From: Lachnospiraceae bacterium
Lineage (GTDB): Bacteria > Bacillota > Clostridia > Lachnospirales > Lachnospiraceae
Direction of reading: 5' to 3'
DNA: 64,000 bases
Assembly: GCA_017470935.1 (NCBI GenBank)
Contig: JAFUXG010000046.1
Location: 62,001 to 126,000 of the forward strand
Numbering within the stretch: the stretch's first letter is position 1; each line of letters opens with the position of its first letter. The translations under genes were made by a program, and so were the position numbers. The notes under the pieces were generated by a model. It made no database searches, was not told the DNA's origin, and saw nothing but the letters and a program-made list of their open reading frames with translations. This document shows positions 34,832 to 44,237 of this stretch, piece after piece.

Positions 34832-37479
34832 CCCTTCAATCTCTCCTGAAGATCATTAAGATATAGCATTGCCTTCATCGGTGTCATGTTTGACAGATCC
34901 AGTGCCTTGATATCTGCTACAACACTTGATTCCTCTGCATTTTCAAAAAGTGAAAGCTGTCCTGCTGTCTCACCCTTCTTTCCCTTACTTTTAGACTTCT
35001 TATCCTCGGTTAAAATCTGCGGCATGATATCCGCTGCTGCTGTCACATTGATATCGTGGTCGGAAAGCTCCGCAGATATCTCTTTAGCGCGGGCAAGAAC
35101 CACATCTGGCACTCCGGCAAGCTTTGCCACCTGAATTCCGTAGCTCTTGTCCGCACCACCCTTAATGATCTTTCGAAGAAACACGATATCATCACCGGAT
35201 TCCTTGACAGAAATACAATAATTATTAACTCCGGGTAATTTTCCCTCTAACTCAGTAAGCTCATGGTAATGGGTTGCAAACAATGTCTTTGCACCTAATA
35301 AATCTTTAGAACTGATATATTCCACCACCGCCCATGCTATGGAAAGACCGTCGTAGGTTGATGTACCTCGTCCGATCTCGTCTAATATCAGCAGGCTGTC
35401 AGATGTGGCGTTACGTAAAATATTGGCAACCTCACTCATTTCCACCATAAATGTACTCTGTCCTGAAGCAAGGTCGTCAGAGGCTCCCACACGGGTGAAT
35501 ATCCTGTCTACGATTCCGATATCAGCTGATGCTGCAGGAACAAAAGAACCAATCTGAGCCATAAGTACGATCAGTGCGACCTGGCGCATGTATGTTGATT
35601 TACCCGCCATATTAGGACCTGTAATGATGGACAATCGGTTATCTTGATTATCCAGTAAGGTATCATTTACAATAAATGAATCATTATCCAGAACCTTTTC
35701 GACCACCGGATGTCTGCCATCTTTAATATCAATTCTGCCATCTGTATTGATCAATGGCCTTACGAAATGATTCTTCTCCGCAACATAGGCAAGGGAAGCC
35801 AAAGCATCGAGATCTGCAATTATCTTGGCAGTTTTCTGTACCCGCTTAACCTCATGGGCAAGATTATCTCTGACCTCGGCAAAGAGATCATATTCAAGTC
35901 CCACAAGTCTGTCCTCTGCACCCAATATCTTACCCGCAATATCCTCAAGCTCATCCGAAGAATAACGCTCGGAATTGGCAAGGGTCTGCTTTCTTATAAA
36001 ATGCTCCGGAACCAAGTCCTTGTATGAATTAGTAACATCAAAATAATATCCGAACACCTTGTTGAACTTGATCTTAAGATTCTTGATTCCTGTTGCTTCC
36101 CGTTCCTTTGTCTCTAACGCAAGCAGCCATTCCTTGCCGTCAGACTTGGCACTCTTTAACATATCCACATCTGAATTGTAGCCGTCCTTGATGATACCGC
36201 CCTCTCTGACTAAGATTGGAGGTTCCTCAATTATTGATGCCTCGATCAATTCAAATAAATCGGTAAGCTCGTCTAATTCTTCATCAAACTTATGTAACAA
36301 TCCGTCAGAGAACTCATGCAATATGGTACGGACATGGGGCAGGATTGCAATAGAATTCTTAAATGAGATAAGATCCCTCGGATTGGCAGTACGCAATGTG
36401 ATTCTTGTCATAAGACGCTCAAGGTCATATACCGCCTGAAGATATTCCCTAAGCTCATCCCTCGTTATCATGGAATTGTTGAATGCATCGATCGCATCAT
36501 ATCTTTCTTCAATCTCATGTTTATTCTTTAACGGCTGTTCCGCCATGGACCGCAGATTCCTTGCTCCCATTGCGGTCTTGGTCTTGTCAAGCACCCAGAG
36601 CAGCGAGCCGCGTTTATTCTTATCCCGCATGGTCTCGGTAAGCTCAAGATTACGCCTTGAAGCACTGTCAAGAACCACATAATCCTCCACCTGATAGGTG
36701 CGGATATGGTTCATGTGCTCAACAGCGCCCTTCTGGGTATCCTTGAGATAATATATCAGACAGCCGACAGAACGGATTGCCTCATTGTAATCCTTAAGTC
36801 CCAAGCCCTCAAGATTCATGACATGGAACTGATCCTTTATTAGATTCTCATCCATTTCAATATCATAATACCATTCATCCATGACGGAAACCATTGTATG
36901 GTCACGTTCGCGAAGGTCATTGATATTCACATGAAGTCCCGTATTCTCATCCACCGGAACCTTCTGATTAAGCAGAATCTCAACAGGAGAAAACTTGGAA
37001 ATCTCATCGATAACCTTAGACAGACTGTTGACCTCTGTAGTAAAGAAATCCCCTGTGGTAACATCAGCAAAGGATATACCGAAGTTCTCGTCATAATATA
37101 TGCTCATGAGATAGTTGTTCTTTGCTTCGGTCAGACTTGCATCACTTATATTGGTTCCGGGGGTAACAACCTTAATAACCTCACGTTTCACAAGTCCTTT
37201 GGCGGTCTTAGGATCCTCCACCTGTTCGCAGATTGCTACCTTATACCCTTTTTCAATAAGGCGGTTCATATAGTTTTCATATGCATGAAATGGAATACCG
37301 CACATGGGGGCACGTTCCTCCATACCGCAGTCCTTGCCGGTAAGTGTGATCTCTAATTCTCTTGAGGCAGTTATAGCATCCTCGAAGAACATCTCATAAA
37401 AGTCACCTAGCCGATAGAACAGGATACAGTCCTTGTACTCTTCCTTTGTCTTGCAGTACATTTCCATCATTGGGGTCAT
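34828..37479 (-). CDS. mutS: DNA mismatch repair protein MutS
   Basis: Protein of 883 residues. The mismatch-binding N-terminus includes LFYRLGDFYEMFFEDA (with the Phe-X-Glu mismatch wedge DFYEMF), followed by the connector, lever and clamp domains and an ATPase with Walker A GPNMAGKSTYMRQ, DEIGRGTSTYDG and ATHYHELTELE. It recognises mismatches and recruits MutL. It is first in mutS-small gene-mutL-miaA-ynbB. ATG 37479 lies after a CGAGGAAAA site. Confidence 0.97.
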   Translation of the reverse strand: MTPMMEMYCKTKEEYKDCILFYRLGDFYEMFFEDAITASRELEITLTGKDCGMEERAPMCGIPFHAYENYMNRLIEKGYKVAICEQVEDPKTAKGLVKREVIKVVTPGTNISDASLTEAKNNYLMSIYYDENFGISFADVTTGDFFTTEVNSLSKVIDEISKFSPVEILLNQKVPVDENTGLHVNINDLRERDHTMVSVMDEWYYDIEMDENLIKDQFHVMNLEGLGLKDYNEAIRSVGCLIYYLKDTQKGAVEHMNHIRTYQVEDYVVLDSASRRNLELTETMRDKNKRGSLLWVLDKTKTAMGARNLRSMAEQPLKNKHEIEERYDAIDAFNNSMITRDELREYLQAVYDLERLMTRITLRTANPRDLISFKNSIAILPHVRTILHEFSDGLLHKFDEELDELTDLFELIEASIIEEPPILVREGGIIKDGYNSDVDMLKSAKSDGKEWLLALETKEREATGIKNLKIKFNKVFGYYFDVTNSYKDLVPEHFIRKQTLANSERYSSDELEDIAGKILGAEDRLVGLEYDLFAEVRDNLAHEVKRVQKTAKIIADLDALASLAYVAEKNHFVRPLINTDGRIDIKDGRHPVVEKVLDNDSFIVNDTLLDNQDNRLSIITGPNMAGKSTYMRQVALIVLMAQIGSFVPAASADIGIVDRIFTRVGASDDLASGQSTFMVEMSEVANILRNATSDSLLILDEIGRGTSTYDGLSIAWAVVEYISSKDLLGAKTLFATHYHELTELEGKLPGVNNYCISVKESGDDIVFLRKIIKGGADKSYGIQVAKLAGVPDVVLARAKEISAELSDHDINVTAAADIMPQILTEDKKSKSKGKKGETAGQLSLFENAEESSVVADIKALDLSNMTPMKAMLYLNDLQERLKG

Positions 37480-37653
37480 TTGTTTTTCCTCGTTTTCGTA
37501 AAATTAAGATATATTATCTTATCAGTAATGCATAATAAAATTATCAAACCCTGTGGCTGATTCGTTTTATTATATCTACTGTATATTGTATTTACTTTGA
37601 TGTTTCACAACATCATCTTGCATTATAATACCTCGCTCCCGCTTCGTCAATTA

Positions 37654-37694
37654 AGAAAACCCGAATTGAAGCAAATTATCAATTCGGGTTTTCT
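37654..37694 (-). terminator. Terminator overlapping the end of the 125-residue gene
   Basis: AGAAAACCCGAATTGA (37654-37669) and TCAATTCGGGTTTTCT (37679-37694) form a 16-bp perfect stem with a 9-nt loop; on the minus strand the 3' arm ends in TTTTCT. The stem includes the last codons (ENPN) of the 125-residue protein. Between this hairpin and mutS (37480-37653) I see only AT-rich DNA that probably holds the mutS promoter. Confidence 0.8.
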
Positions 37695-38056
37695 GTATAC
37701 TTGTTAAATTGAAACTCTTTTTTTACACCTGATGGAAGTTTGAGTTTTGATATAATTCTATCATATATGCTTAAATATCCGTTCCACTTAAATGAGAGCT
37801 CACATATATAATTATCGTTCTTTTTATATGAATTTCTGCGGAAATCCCATGAAGCATTGTAGGATAAGAAATTTTCAGATATCAAAACTGCTTCATGAAG
37901 CTGCTGCTCATCATTTGATGTGAGCTTTAATATTCCCTCGCAATAATTTGTTGTATCAATTTTATGAATCATATCACCTGATTTTTGCAGAGCATCACTG
38001 ATCCTATTATCTCTTTCGGTTGGAACTTTTGTGTTATGATTAATTTGGGGATTCAT
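37679..38056 (-). CDS. Uncharacterised 125-residue protein
   Basis: Not recognised. It is soluble with no signal peptide: a polar helical start (RDNRISDALQKSGDMIHKI) then strands with aromatic residues (ENFLSYNASWDFRRNSYKKNDNYICELSFKWNGYLSIYDRI). The start ATG 38056 has GAGG 12 nt upstream, so the start is moderately supported. A strong terminator overlaps its stop. It follows another orphan gene (38143-38565), and the two may be a pair acquired together. Confidence 0.6.
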   Translation of the reverse strand: MNPQINHNTKVPTERDNRISDALQKSGDMIHKIDTTNYCEGILKLTSNDEQQLHEAVLISENFLSYNASWDFRRNSYKKNDNYICELSFKWNGYLSIYDRIISKLKLPSGVKKEFQFNKYTENPN

Positions 38057-38142
38057 AATAATAATTACCTCATATAGAGAATTTTATTTCTATATTTGTA
38101 GTTAAAAATATTTGTATGTTCAATTTATATAAAAATATGAAT

Positions 38143-38565
38143 TTATAAAATATAATTACCATCTTCCGGTAAGTCATTTGGAGTAATCCAATTGATTTTG
38201 TCACATAGTCTTCCAAGTGTAATATATTCTTCAATTCCTTCCCAAGCAAGAAAATCCGGAACAAACAACCCTTTTGATATATACATACCATCACCCCATA
38301 CATCGATAACTTCATTAAGTTTGTTCTCATCGCTTATAGATAGATGAATACCAGTGTTATCACTAATTCCAATAAATATACCAAGATCATTTTGTGATGA
38401 AAAACAAATGGAATGTTTCGATAAATTATCAAATGTAATATATCCAACAAAATCAGGAATTACGCAATCTTTAGTTAACAACTTTTTTATAGTTATTAAA
38501 GACTCTGCCTCTCCTTGAATATTGGTATAATTGTTAACATTTATATCTATATTATAATGCAACAT
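38143..38565 (-). CDS. Uncharacterised 140-residue protein
   Basis: Not recognised with confidence. Small, acidic, soluble protein with many strands (FVGYITFDNLSKHSICFSSQ, IFIGISDNTGIHLSISDEN) and an aromatic C-terminal half (DVWGDGMYISKGLFVPDFLAW). Size, acidity and AT-rich composition recall immunity proteins of polymorphic toxins, but no toxin gene is visible beside it. TAGGAG lies 8 nt before ATG 38565, supporting the start. Confidence 0.6.
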   Translation of the reverse strand: MLHYNIDINVNNYTNIQGEAESLITIKKLLTKDCVIPDFVGYITFDNLSKHSICFSSQNDLGIFIGISDNTGIHLSISDENKLNEVIDVWGDGMYISKGLFVPDFLAWEGIEEYITLGRLCDKINWITPNDLPEDGNYIL

Positions 38566-38663
38566 ATATAATACTCCTATTTATTATAGTCATATGTTTC
38601 AATCACGTTAGCAAAAGCCTTGGCAATTCATAATAACAGTAACCATCATATCCATCTTATGTA

Positions 38664-39554
38664 TCATGTAATAAAGAATTCAATAATAGAGATAATAAAG
38701 CTTGCCAGAAAATAGCCTCCGACTACACTTGCTATATTTGCAGCAATCCCGTATAGAATATTTCTTTTGCTATTAACCTCACCTTCCCGATTAACAAGCC
38801 TTTTTTTATAATACTTCGATTCAATGAATATTATCAATAATTCAGTAAAGGGGAAAATGAATAACAGCATTAAACCAAATCCATTATATTCAGTATATAT
38901 GAGAATACCATTAAGAATAATTTGTGTAACTATATTGATAATAAAAAAGTATTTGATATTATGCTTATTAAAGAGCTTGAACATCCATAACACTAAACCC
39001 TCAATAACAATTGTGCATATAAATGAGAATAAAACCAGAACCGCATACATTCCCATGCCTGCAAATACATCTTCCTTTATAGAACCGGTTAACACATCAT
39101 ATTCAAAATCTGCATTAAATTTGTGTTTTGTTATATCATCACTCAGATATACATTGCCATCTAAAGTAACCAGGATTACTTTGAAATGATCGGGAACCAT
39201 ATAATCAAATGTGTATGTATCAGTTTCATCAGAATGGTAATACGCATCGCCAACAGGCGAACGAAATAAAGACCAGCCTGACTTGTCATACTCGGTTATG
39301 ATCTGACATGCTTTATTCTCCTTCTCGGTCAGGCTGTCATCATAAACATATTGCTCTGTCTCAATATCCCCATCCCAGTAACCCAGTAATCCTATATAAT
39401 ATTCCTGTCCTTCCGATGCATTATTCACATGAATTGTAATACTGGGTTTTGGCCCCATATCTGCATATACAGGAGTTTTGATGATAAATGTACACAAAAC
39501 AGCAAATATGATGGATATAGGAATCAGATATAATTTTATTGATTTAATATTCAT
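38664..39554 (-). CDS. Exported/multi-pass membrane protein of unknown function
   Basis: Protein of 296 residues. A cleavable-looking signal peptide (YLIPISIIFAVLCTFIIKTPVYA) is followed by DMGPKPSITIHVNN and an extracellular beta-rich domain to about 165, then four membrane segments (MYAVLVLFSFICTIVIEGLVLWMF onwards). The pattern 'ADMGPKPS' plus C-terminal membrane domain occurs in unnamed Clostridial proteins. No catalytic motif is visible. It is flanked by unknown genes and a PAS fragment. Confidence 0.7.
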   Translation of the reverse strand: MNIKSIKLYLIPISIIFAVLCTFIIKTPVYADMGPKPSITIHVNNASEGQEYYIGLLGYWDGDIETEQYVYDDSLTEKENKACQIITEYDKSGWSLFRSPVGDAYYHSDETDTYTFDYMVPDHFKVILVTLDGNVYLSDDITKHKFNADFEYDVLTGSIKEDVFAGMGMYAVLVLFSFICTIVIEGLVLWMFKLFNKHNIKYFFIINIVTQIILNGILIYTEYNGFGLMLLFIFPFTELLIIFIESKYYKKRLVNREGEVNSKRNILYGIAANIASVVGGYFLASFIISIIEFFIT

Positions 39555-39557
39555 TAT

Positions 39558-39860
39558 TTAATTCCTTCCGCTGAATATACGGTCTTCAAGATCTAACAGA
39601 AAAACATAGTATACATCGCCGAAGGTGGTGTCATGGACAAGTCTTCCAAAATCATCCACCCATTTCTCTGTACCATCCTTGCACACTATCCGATAACGTA
39701 CATAATCCGTATGATTCTCGTTATCCTTTGTGGAAAATTGCTGTTTTTTTATTTTCTCTTCAACAGCCTCAAGCTCATCCGGATGGACTATGCCGCGAAA
39801 ACTGTTGCCCACATGATCTCGAAATTCATTAATACTGTCGCATTTAAATAGATTAGCCAT
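39558..39860 (-). CDS. Stand-alone PAS-domain fragment
   Basis: Protein of 100 residues that is one PAS_3-type domain: ANLFKCDSINEFRDHVGNSFRGIVHPDELEAVEEKI followed by YVRYRIVCKDGTEKWVDDFGRLVHD. Such domains normally precede GGDEF or histidine-kinase domains, but the frame stops after EDRIFSGRN and no partner follows. ATG 39860 lacks a clear ribosome site. It may be the remnant of a larger sensor protein. The next gene (membrane protein) starts 3 nt downstream. Confidence 0.55.
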   Translation of the reverse strand: MANLFKCDSINEFRDHVGNSFRGIVHPDELEAVEEKIKKQQFSTKDNENHTDYVRYRIVCKDGTEKWVDDFGRLVHDTTFGDVYYVFLLDLEDRIFSGRN

Positions 39861-39932
39861 AAATATATCATGAGCTTATCATTTGTACTATCATTAAAAA
39901 ACAACTCCTGCTCATGCTATATAATTAACCTA

Positions 39933-40592
39933 TTAATCATTAATTTGAAATCCTTCTTCAACCATATTCATAAATTCCTCATAGGATATTCTGACACCGC
40001 CCATACTCTCTAAGTGATCCGTATGAAACTGACAGTCGATGAACATAAAATTATTATCATCCAGCAGGTTTGCAAGTCCTACAAGGGCAAGCTTTGAACC
40101 GTTTTCCTTATCAGAAAACATACTCTCTCCAAAAAAGCAGCGTCCTATTACAACTCCATATAAACCTCCTGCAAGCTCATTATCCACAAAAGCCTCCACA
40201 CTCATGGCATAGCCTTTATCATGCAGGGCATAATAAGCATTTTCCATATCATCATGAATCCATGTTCCTTCCTTGAATTCACGTTTCATCCTGCAACGGT
40301 GCATGGTATCAGCAAAATCTCTGTCATACATAATATCGACCTTATGTTTTCGTATATACTTCCTCAAGGAATGTGATACATGTATCTCAGACGGTTTTAT
40401 AATGAATCTCTCATGGGGACACCACCACATTATGGGCTGGTCTGCATTATACCACGGGAAAATCCCATTACTGTAGGCAAGCAGCAGCCGGTCAACCGAA
40501 AGATCACCGCCTACAGCCAGCAGGCCATCATCATCTGCAAGCTCTGGCTTTGGAAAATATATTTTATCCTCTTCAAGTTGAAATACTGCCAT
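39933..40592 (-). CDS. aat: Leucyl/phenylalanyl-tRNA-protein transferase
   Basis: Protein of 219 residues: YFPKPELADDDGLLAVGGDLSVDRLLLAYSNGIFPWYN, then PIMWWCPHERFII and GLYGVVIGRCFFGESMFS, all Aat signatures. It adds Leu or Phe to N-terminal Lys/Arg, creating N-degrons that ClpS recognises and ClpA unfolds. clpA and clpS are the upstream neighbours, so the N-degron route is encoded together. ATG 40592 is preceded by GAGG; an ATG at 40604 lies before that site. Confidence 0.94.
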   Translation of the reverse strand: MAVFQLEEDKIYFPKPELADDDGLLAVGGDLSVDRLLLAYSNGIFPWYNADQPIMWWCPHERFIIKPSEIHVSHSLRKYIRKHKVDIMYDRDFADTMHRCRMKREFKEGTWIHDDMENAYYALHDKGYAMSVEAFVDNELAGGLYGVVIGRCFFGESMFSDKENGSKLALVGLANLLDDNNFMFIDCQFHTDHLESMGGVRISYEEFMNMVEEGFQIND

Positions 40593-40674
40593 TACATACC
40601 TCATAATAACAACTGTTTACCTTGATTGATCTTAACACAATTCTTTTACTGATCAATATATTATTAAATAGTTA

Positions 40675-43137
40675 CTAATCGATAACTACTTGAAAACCAT
40701 TATTATCTGCAGTTATTGTCAGCTCTCCGCCATCTTTCAGCTTTCCAAATAGTATATCATCCACCAGAAGCGGTTTGATCTCATTTCTTATTACCCTGTC
40801 AACCTCTCTGGCACCAAACTCCTCGCTTATTCCCTTATTCTTGACCAGCTTAAATGCACTATCATCAACTGTCATGCTTATATTCTGCTTAACAAGAAGT
40901 CCCTTAAGCTCGGAAAGCTTCTTCTCTACAACACGCTCCGCCATATGGTCATCCATTCCGTTAAATACAACGATACGGTTAAGACGATTACGGAATTCCG
41001 GCTGAAATGTCTGCTTTACAGCATCCATGACCACGCTGCTGTCATAGGTCTCACTTTGAAAACCGATACTCTTCTTACCGATACGGTTAGCCCCTGCATT
41101 GGATGTCATGATAACAATAACATTGCGAAAATCTGCCTTTCTTCCCTGATTATCAGTCAGTGTAGCATAATCCATGACCTGAAGAAGAATATTATAAATG
41201 TCAGCGTGTGCCTTCTCGATCTCATCAAGAAGTAATACAGATGATGGATTCTTACGTATCTCTTCTGTAAGGAGACCACCCTCCTCATAACCTACATAAC
41301 CTGCAGGTGAGCCAATAAGCTTAGCCACTGTATGCTTTTCTCCGTACTCACTCATATCAAAACGGATAAGCTTAACACCAAGCTCCGATGCAAGAGTTCT
41401 TGCAACCTCTGTCTTACCGACTCCTGTAGGACCCACAAACAAAAGGCTTGCAAGAGGCTTACCCTCTTCCAGAAGACCGGCCCTTGAAAACTTCACCGCA
41501 TTGACAACCTGTGAAACAGCTTCATCCTGTCCGTATATCTTATTTTTTAATCTGTTATCAAGTGTAGATAACCCATCTGCATTATCGGTATTAACTGTTT
41601 CTATCGGTACTCTGCAGATCTTTGTGAGTACCTCGTTAATTATGTCCTTGTCAACAATTTGTATTTTATTTGTATTTTGGTCAACTGTATTATTGTCAAT
41701 TATATTATTATCAGTTTCCACAGGTGAAAGCTCATTTGGATTATCAACAAAATCTTCTGTTGTAGAATCAACATCTCTCGGGTGCAGCTTAACATACGCA
41801 CCAGCCTCATCAATAAGATCGATCGCCTTATCCGGAAGATATCGTTCATTAATATGCTTTGCACTCATTGAAACGGCATATTCCAATATATCATCAGTAT
41901 ATACCACACCATGAAAGCTTTCATAATTATCCTTTAAGCCCTTAAGTATCTTAACCGTTTCTTCCTCGCCTGGCTCCTTGATCTCCACATTCTGAAATCT
42001 ACGCACTAAGCTCTTGTTCTTCTCAAAATACTTCTTGTACTCCTCGAATGTGGTTGCCCCGATAAAACGGATATGCCCACCTGCAAGGTAAGGCTTTAGC
42101 ATATTTCCGGCATCAAAGGAGCTTTCACCCACTGCCCCGGCACCGGCAAGATTATGAATCTCATCAATATAAATGATAGGATTAGTCTCCTTTTCAATTT
42201 CTGTAAGCACCTTCTTAAAGCGCTTTTCAAAATCACCTCTATATTGGGTTCCGGCAAGCATTCCTCCAAGATCAAGGGCAAATATCTTAGCACCCTTTAG
42301 CTGTAGAGGCACCTTGTCTTCATTGATAAGTCTTGCCAATCCGTAGGTGATGGCTGTCTTTCCAACCCCCGGTTCTCCTATATGAAGAGGATTATTCTTA
42401 TCCTTTCTGCAAAGAATCTGAATTGTTCTCTCTAATTCCTCTTCTCTGCCAATCAAAGGATTGACATCATCAAGGGAATCATTTATACATGGAGCATAGG
42501 TACTAATATCATCTTTATTTTTCTTTTGCTTAGATTTTTTTCTGTTAATTGCTGCACCATTTCTAAAGCCTGAATTCTCATTCCCTAATTTCTCAAATTC
42601 AAAAGCTTCATCAGCTCCGTCAAAATCACCTGTTTCATATGCTTCGTCATCTATATTACCGCCAAACATTTCATTCTCCGTAAATGAATCATTTTCCGAA
42701 TCCTCATATTCATCCTCATCCATATAATCAGCCATAGCACTTAATAGCTCTATCTCATCAATATCCTGCTTTTCCATATAATATAATGCATAGGAATCCT
42801 CAAGCTGCCATAAGCCGTGAAGAATATGTCTTATGGCAATTTCTGATCTGCTGCTGTTAGCCGCAAAATGTTCAGCATAGGAAAGCGCATATATTGTTCC
42901 CACAGAAAGCTCCGGAGTGACGCCCTTTATTTGCTCCAGATGCTTTTTGAAATAATCCATTACATCATCTATAAGCTCATTAATATCTCCGCCGCAATCC
43001 TCAAAGGCTTCACCAAAATGGTCATAGGAAGGCATATATAATAACAGCATTTCCGGTGTTATATATTCATAATTATTCTCTTTTGCAAAGGCTGCAGCAT
43101 CATTTATAAGGTTAGATGCCGATTCTGTCATCTCCAC
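40675..43137 (-). CDS. clpA: ATP-dependent Clp protease ATP-binding subunit ClpA
   Basis: Protein of 820 residues with an N-terminal Clp_N repeat domain, an acidic linker (about 140-210) and two AAA+ modules: GEPGVGKTAITYGLARL and GPTGVGKTEVARTLASE, with Walker B and sensor blocks. A polar insertion (about 455-500) precedes the second module. ClpA unfolds substrates for ClpP and receives N-degrons from ClpS, encoded immediately upstream. GTG 43137 lies 10 nt after AGGAGG. Confidence 0.95.
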   Translation of the reverse strand: MEMTESASNLINDAAAFAKENNYEYITPEMLLLYMPSYDHFGEAFEDCGGDINELIDDVMDYFKKHLEQIKGVTPELSVGTIYALSYAEHFAANSSRSEIAIRHILHGLWQLEDSYALYYMEKQDIDEIELLSAMADYMDEDEYEDSENDSFTENEMFGGNIDDEAYETGDFDGADEAFEFEKLGNENSGFRNGAAINRKKSKQKKNKDDISTYAPCINDSLDDVNPLIGREEELERTIQILCRKDKNNPLHIGEPGVGKTAITYGLARLINEDKVPLQLKGAKIFALDLGGMLAGTQYRGDFEKRFKKVLTEIEKETNPIIYIDEIHNLAGAGAVGESSFDAGNMLKPYLAGGHIRFIGATTFEEYKKYFEKNKSLVRRFQNVEIKEPGEEETVKILKGLKDNYESFHGVVYTDDILEYAVSMSAKHINERYLPDKAIDLIDEAGAYVKLHPRDVDSTTEDFVDNPNELSPVETDNNIIDNNTVDQNTNKIQIVDKDIINEVLTKICRVPIETVNTDNADGLSTLDNRLKNKIYGQDEAVSQVVNAVKFSRAGLLEEGKPLASLLFVGPTGVGKTEVARTLASELGVKLIRFDMSEYGEKHTVAKLIGSPAGYVGYEEGGLLTEEIRKNPSSVLLLDEIEKAHADIYNILLQVMDYATLTDNQGRKADFRNVIVIMTSNAGANRIGKKSIGFQSETYDSSVVMDAVKQTFQPEFRNRLNRIVVFNGMDDHMAERVVEKKLSELKGLLVKQNISMTVDDSAFKLVKNKGISEEFGAREVDRVIRNEIKPLLVDDILFGKLKDGGELTITADNNGFQVVID

Positions 43138-43212
43138 TTTGAATAATCCTCCTGAGTAATTTTTAGTAAAACGATAAAACTATGTATTCTAAAAGCATTT
43201 GTACATAACCAA

Positions 43213-43512
43213 CTATGCTTCTTCAATCGTCATTCTAAAGGGAAAGCCCTCGTTTCTGGCTCTTGTCATGGCTGCATTTGTCCTGGTAAGTGCAATATCA
43301 TAAGGATATGTGCCCACAACTGCCCTTCCATTCTTGTGAACGTGCATCATGACAGCCTCCGCATTTATGGGGTCCTTGTGAAAAATATCAATAAGAATTT
43401 CAACCACAAATTCCATGGATGTGAAGTCGTCATTTAGCATGATAACGTTATAATCACTGGGCTCCTTGACCTTTGTTTTTGTATTCCCACTTGTTTCTCT
43501 TCTTGTTGCCAT
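43213..43512 (-). CDS. clpS: Clp protease adaptor ClpS
   Basis: Protein of 99 residues: YNVIMLNDDFTSMEFVVEILIDIFHKD and AVMMHVHKNGRAVVGTYPYDIA are the ClpS signature, including the N-degron pocket. It delivers proteins with Leu/Phe/Tyr/Trp N-termini to ClpA. ATG 43512, ribosome site GAGGATGAA. It precedes clpA by 75 nt. Confidence 0.96.
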   Translation of the reverse strand: MATRRETSGNTKTKVKEPSDYNVIMLNDDFTSMEFVVEILIDIFHKDPINAEAVMMHVHKNGRAVVGTYPYDIALTRTNAAMTRARNEGFPFRMTIEEA

Positions 43513-43535
43513 AATTATTCATCCTCGGATTAAAT

Positions 43536-44129
43536 TTATTTTATATTATCTTTAAACCATTCATATATTGTATTTGCCCTCTTGTCCTTTGCTTTAATAT
43601 GAGTATCACATTCATATTTGTGAAAAGTAAGAAAGTCTATTTCACCGTTTTTATTATAATACAGTCCTCTCCACAATATGATTTCGGTTTCAACAGCTGG
43701 AATCTCTTCCGGATAGTCTAATTCTATTTTCTCCTTTTGGCTTAAACTGCAAATTCTTTTATAATTTTTGAAAACCTGCTTTGCATCACATGTTTCATGT
43801 GAAGTTAACTTATCATCAAGATTGCCCGCAGCATACTCCTTAACCAGTTCACTGAACTTAAGACTGCACACATCCTGATCATCGCAACTGTAACAGTTTC
43901 CATCCTTATCACAAAAGATAATTGCATAAGGACCATCTCCACTGTGATCTTCCGAATATTCATTGTAATTAATTTCTTTTATAAACACAATTTCCGGCAT
44001 ATGCTGTGAGTTAATGATTCTGCGTGCAGAGTGTTCATTGCCACAAGCTGTAAGACAAATTATTAATATTGCACATAATAAAATGAGAGCTTGTTGTATT
44101 TTTTCCTTTATATGTTTTATAACACTCAT
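43536..44129 (-). CDS. Putative lipoprotein of unknown function
   Basis: Protein of 197 residues with a signal peptide ending in a lipobox (ILIICLTACGNE), so probably lipid-anchored on the outer membrane face. The mature part is not recognised; it contains IIFCDKDGNCYSCDDQDVCSLKF with three Cys, and YPEEIPAVETEIILWRGLYYNKNGEIDF. Its ATG overlaps a 33-codon ORF after miaB (ATGA). It lies between miaB and clpS and may be co-transcribed with both. Confidence 0.7.
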   Translation of the reverse strand: MSVIKHIKEKIQQALILLCAILIICLTACGNEHSARRIINSQHMPEIVFIKEINYNEYSEDHSGDGPYAIIFCDKDGNCYSCDDQDVCSLKFSELVKEYAAGNLDDKLTSHETCDAKQVFKNYKRICSLSQKEKIELDYPEEIPAVETEIILWRGLYYNKNGEIDFLTFHKYECDTHIKAKDKRANTIYEWFKDNIK

Positions 44130-44227
44130 ATAGATTGCTCCTCAAACCCATCTATAATTCTGCTGTACACCTCTAAAATATCTGACACATTTTCACCATG
44201 CCTTTTGGTAAACCTGTGCCGCCTCAT
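44126..44227 (-). CDS. Possible 33-residue ORF after miaB
   Basis: ATG 44227 follows GAGGTGG (spacing short, 2-3 nt) just after the miaB stop; it encodes MRRHRFTKRHGENV then SDILEVYSRIIDGFEEQSI and stops with TGA overlapping the ATG of the lipoprotein gene. The basic start, amphipathic helix and ATGA overlap argue for translation, but an ORF this short can arise by chance. Confidence 0.35.
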   Translation of the reverse strand: MRRHRFTKRHGENVSDILEVYSRIIDGFEEQSI

Positions 44228-44237
44228 ATCCACCTCA

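Noticed and set aside
38070-38330. Minus-strand 86-codon ORF overlapping the 140-residue gene
   Set aside because: It lies in another frame over the 3' half of a better-supported ORF and has no ribosome site.
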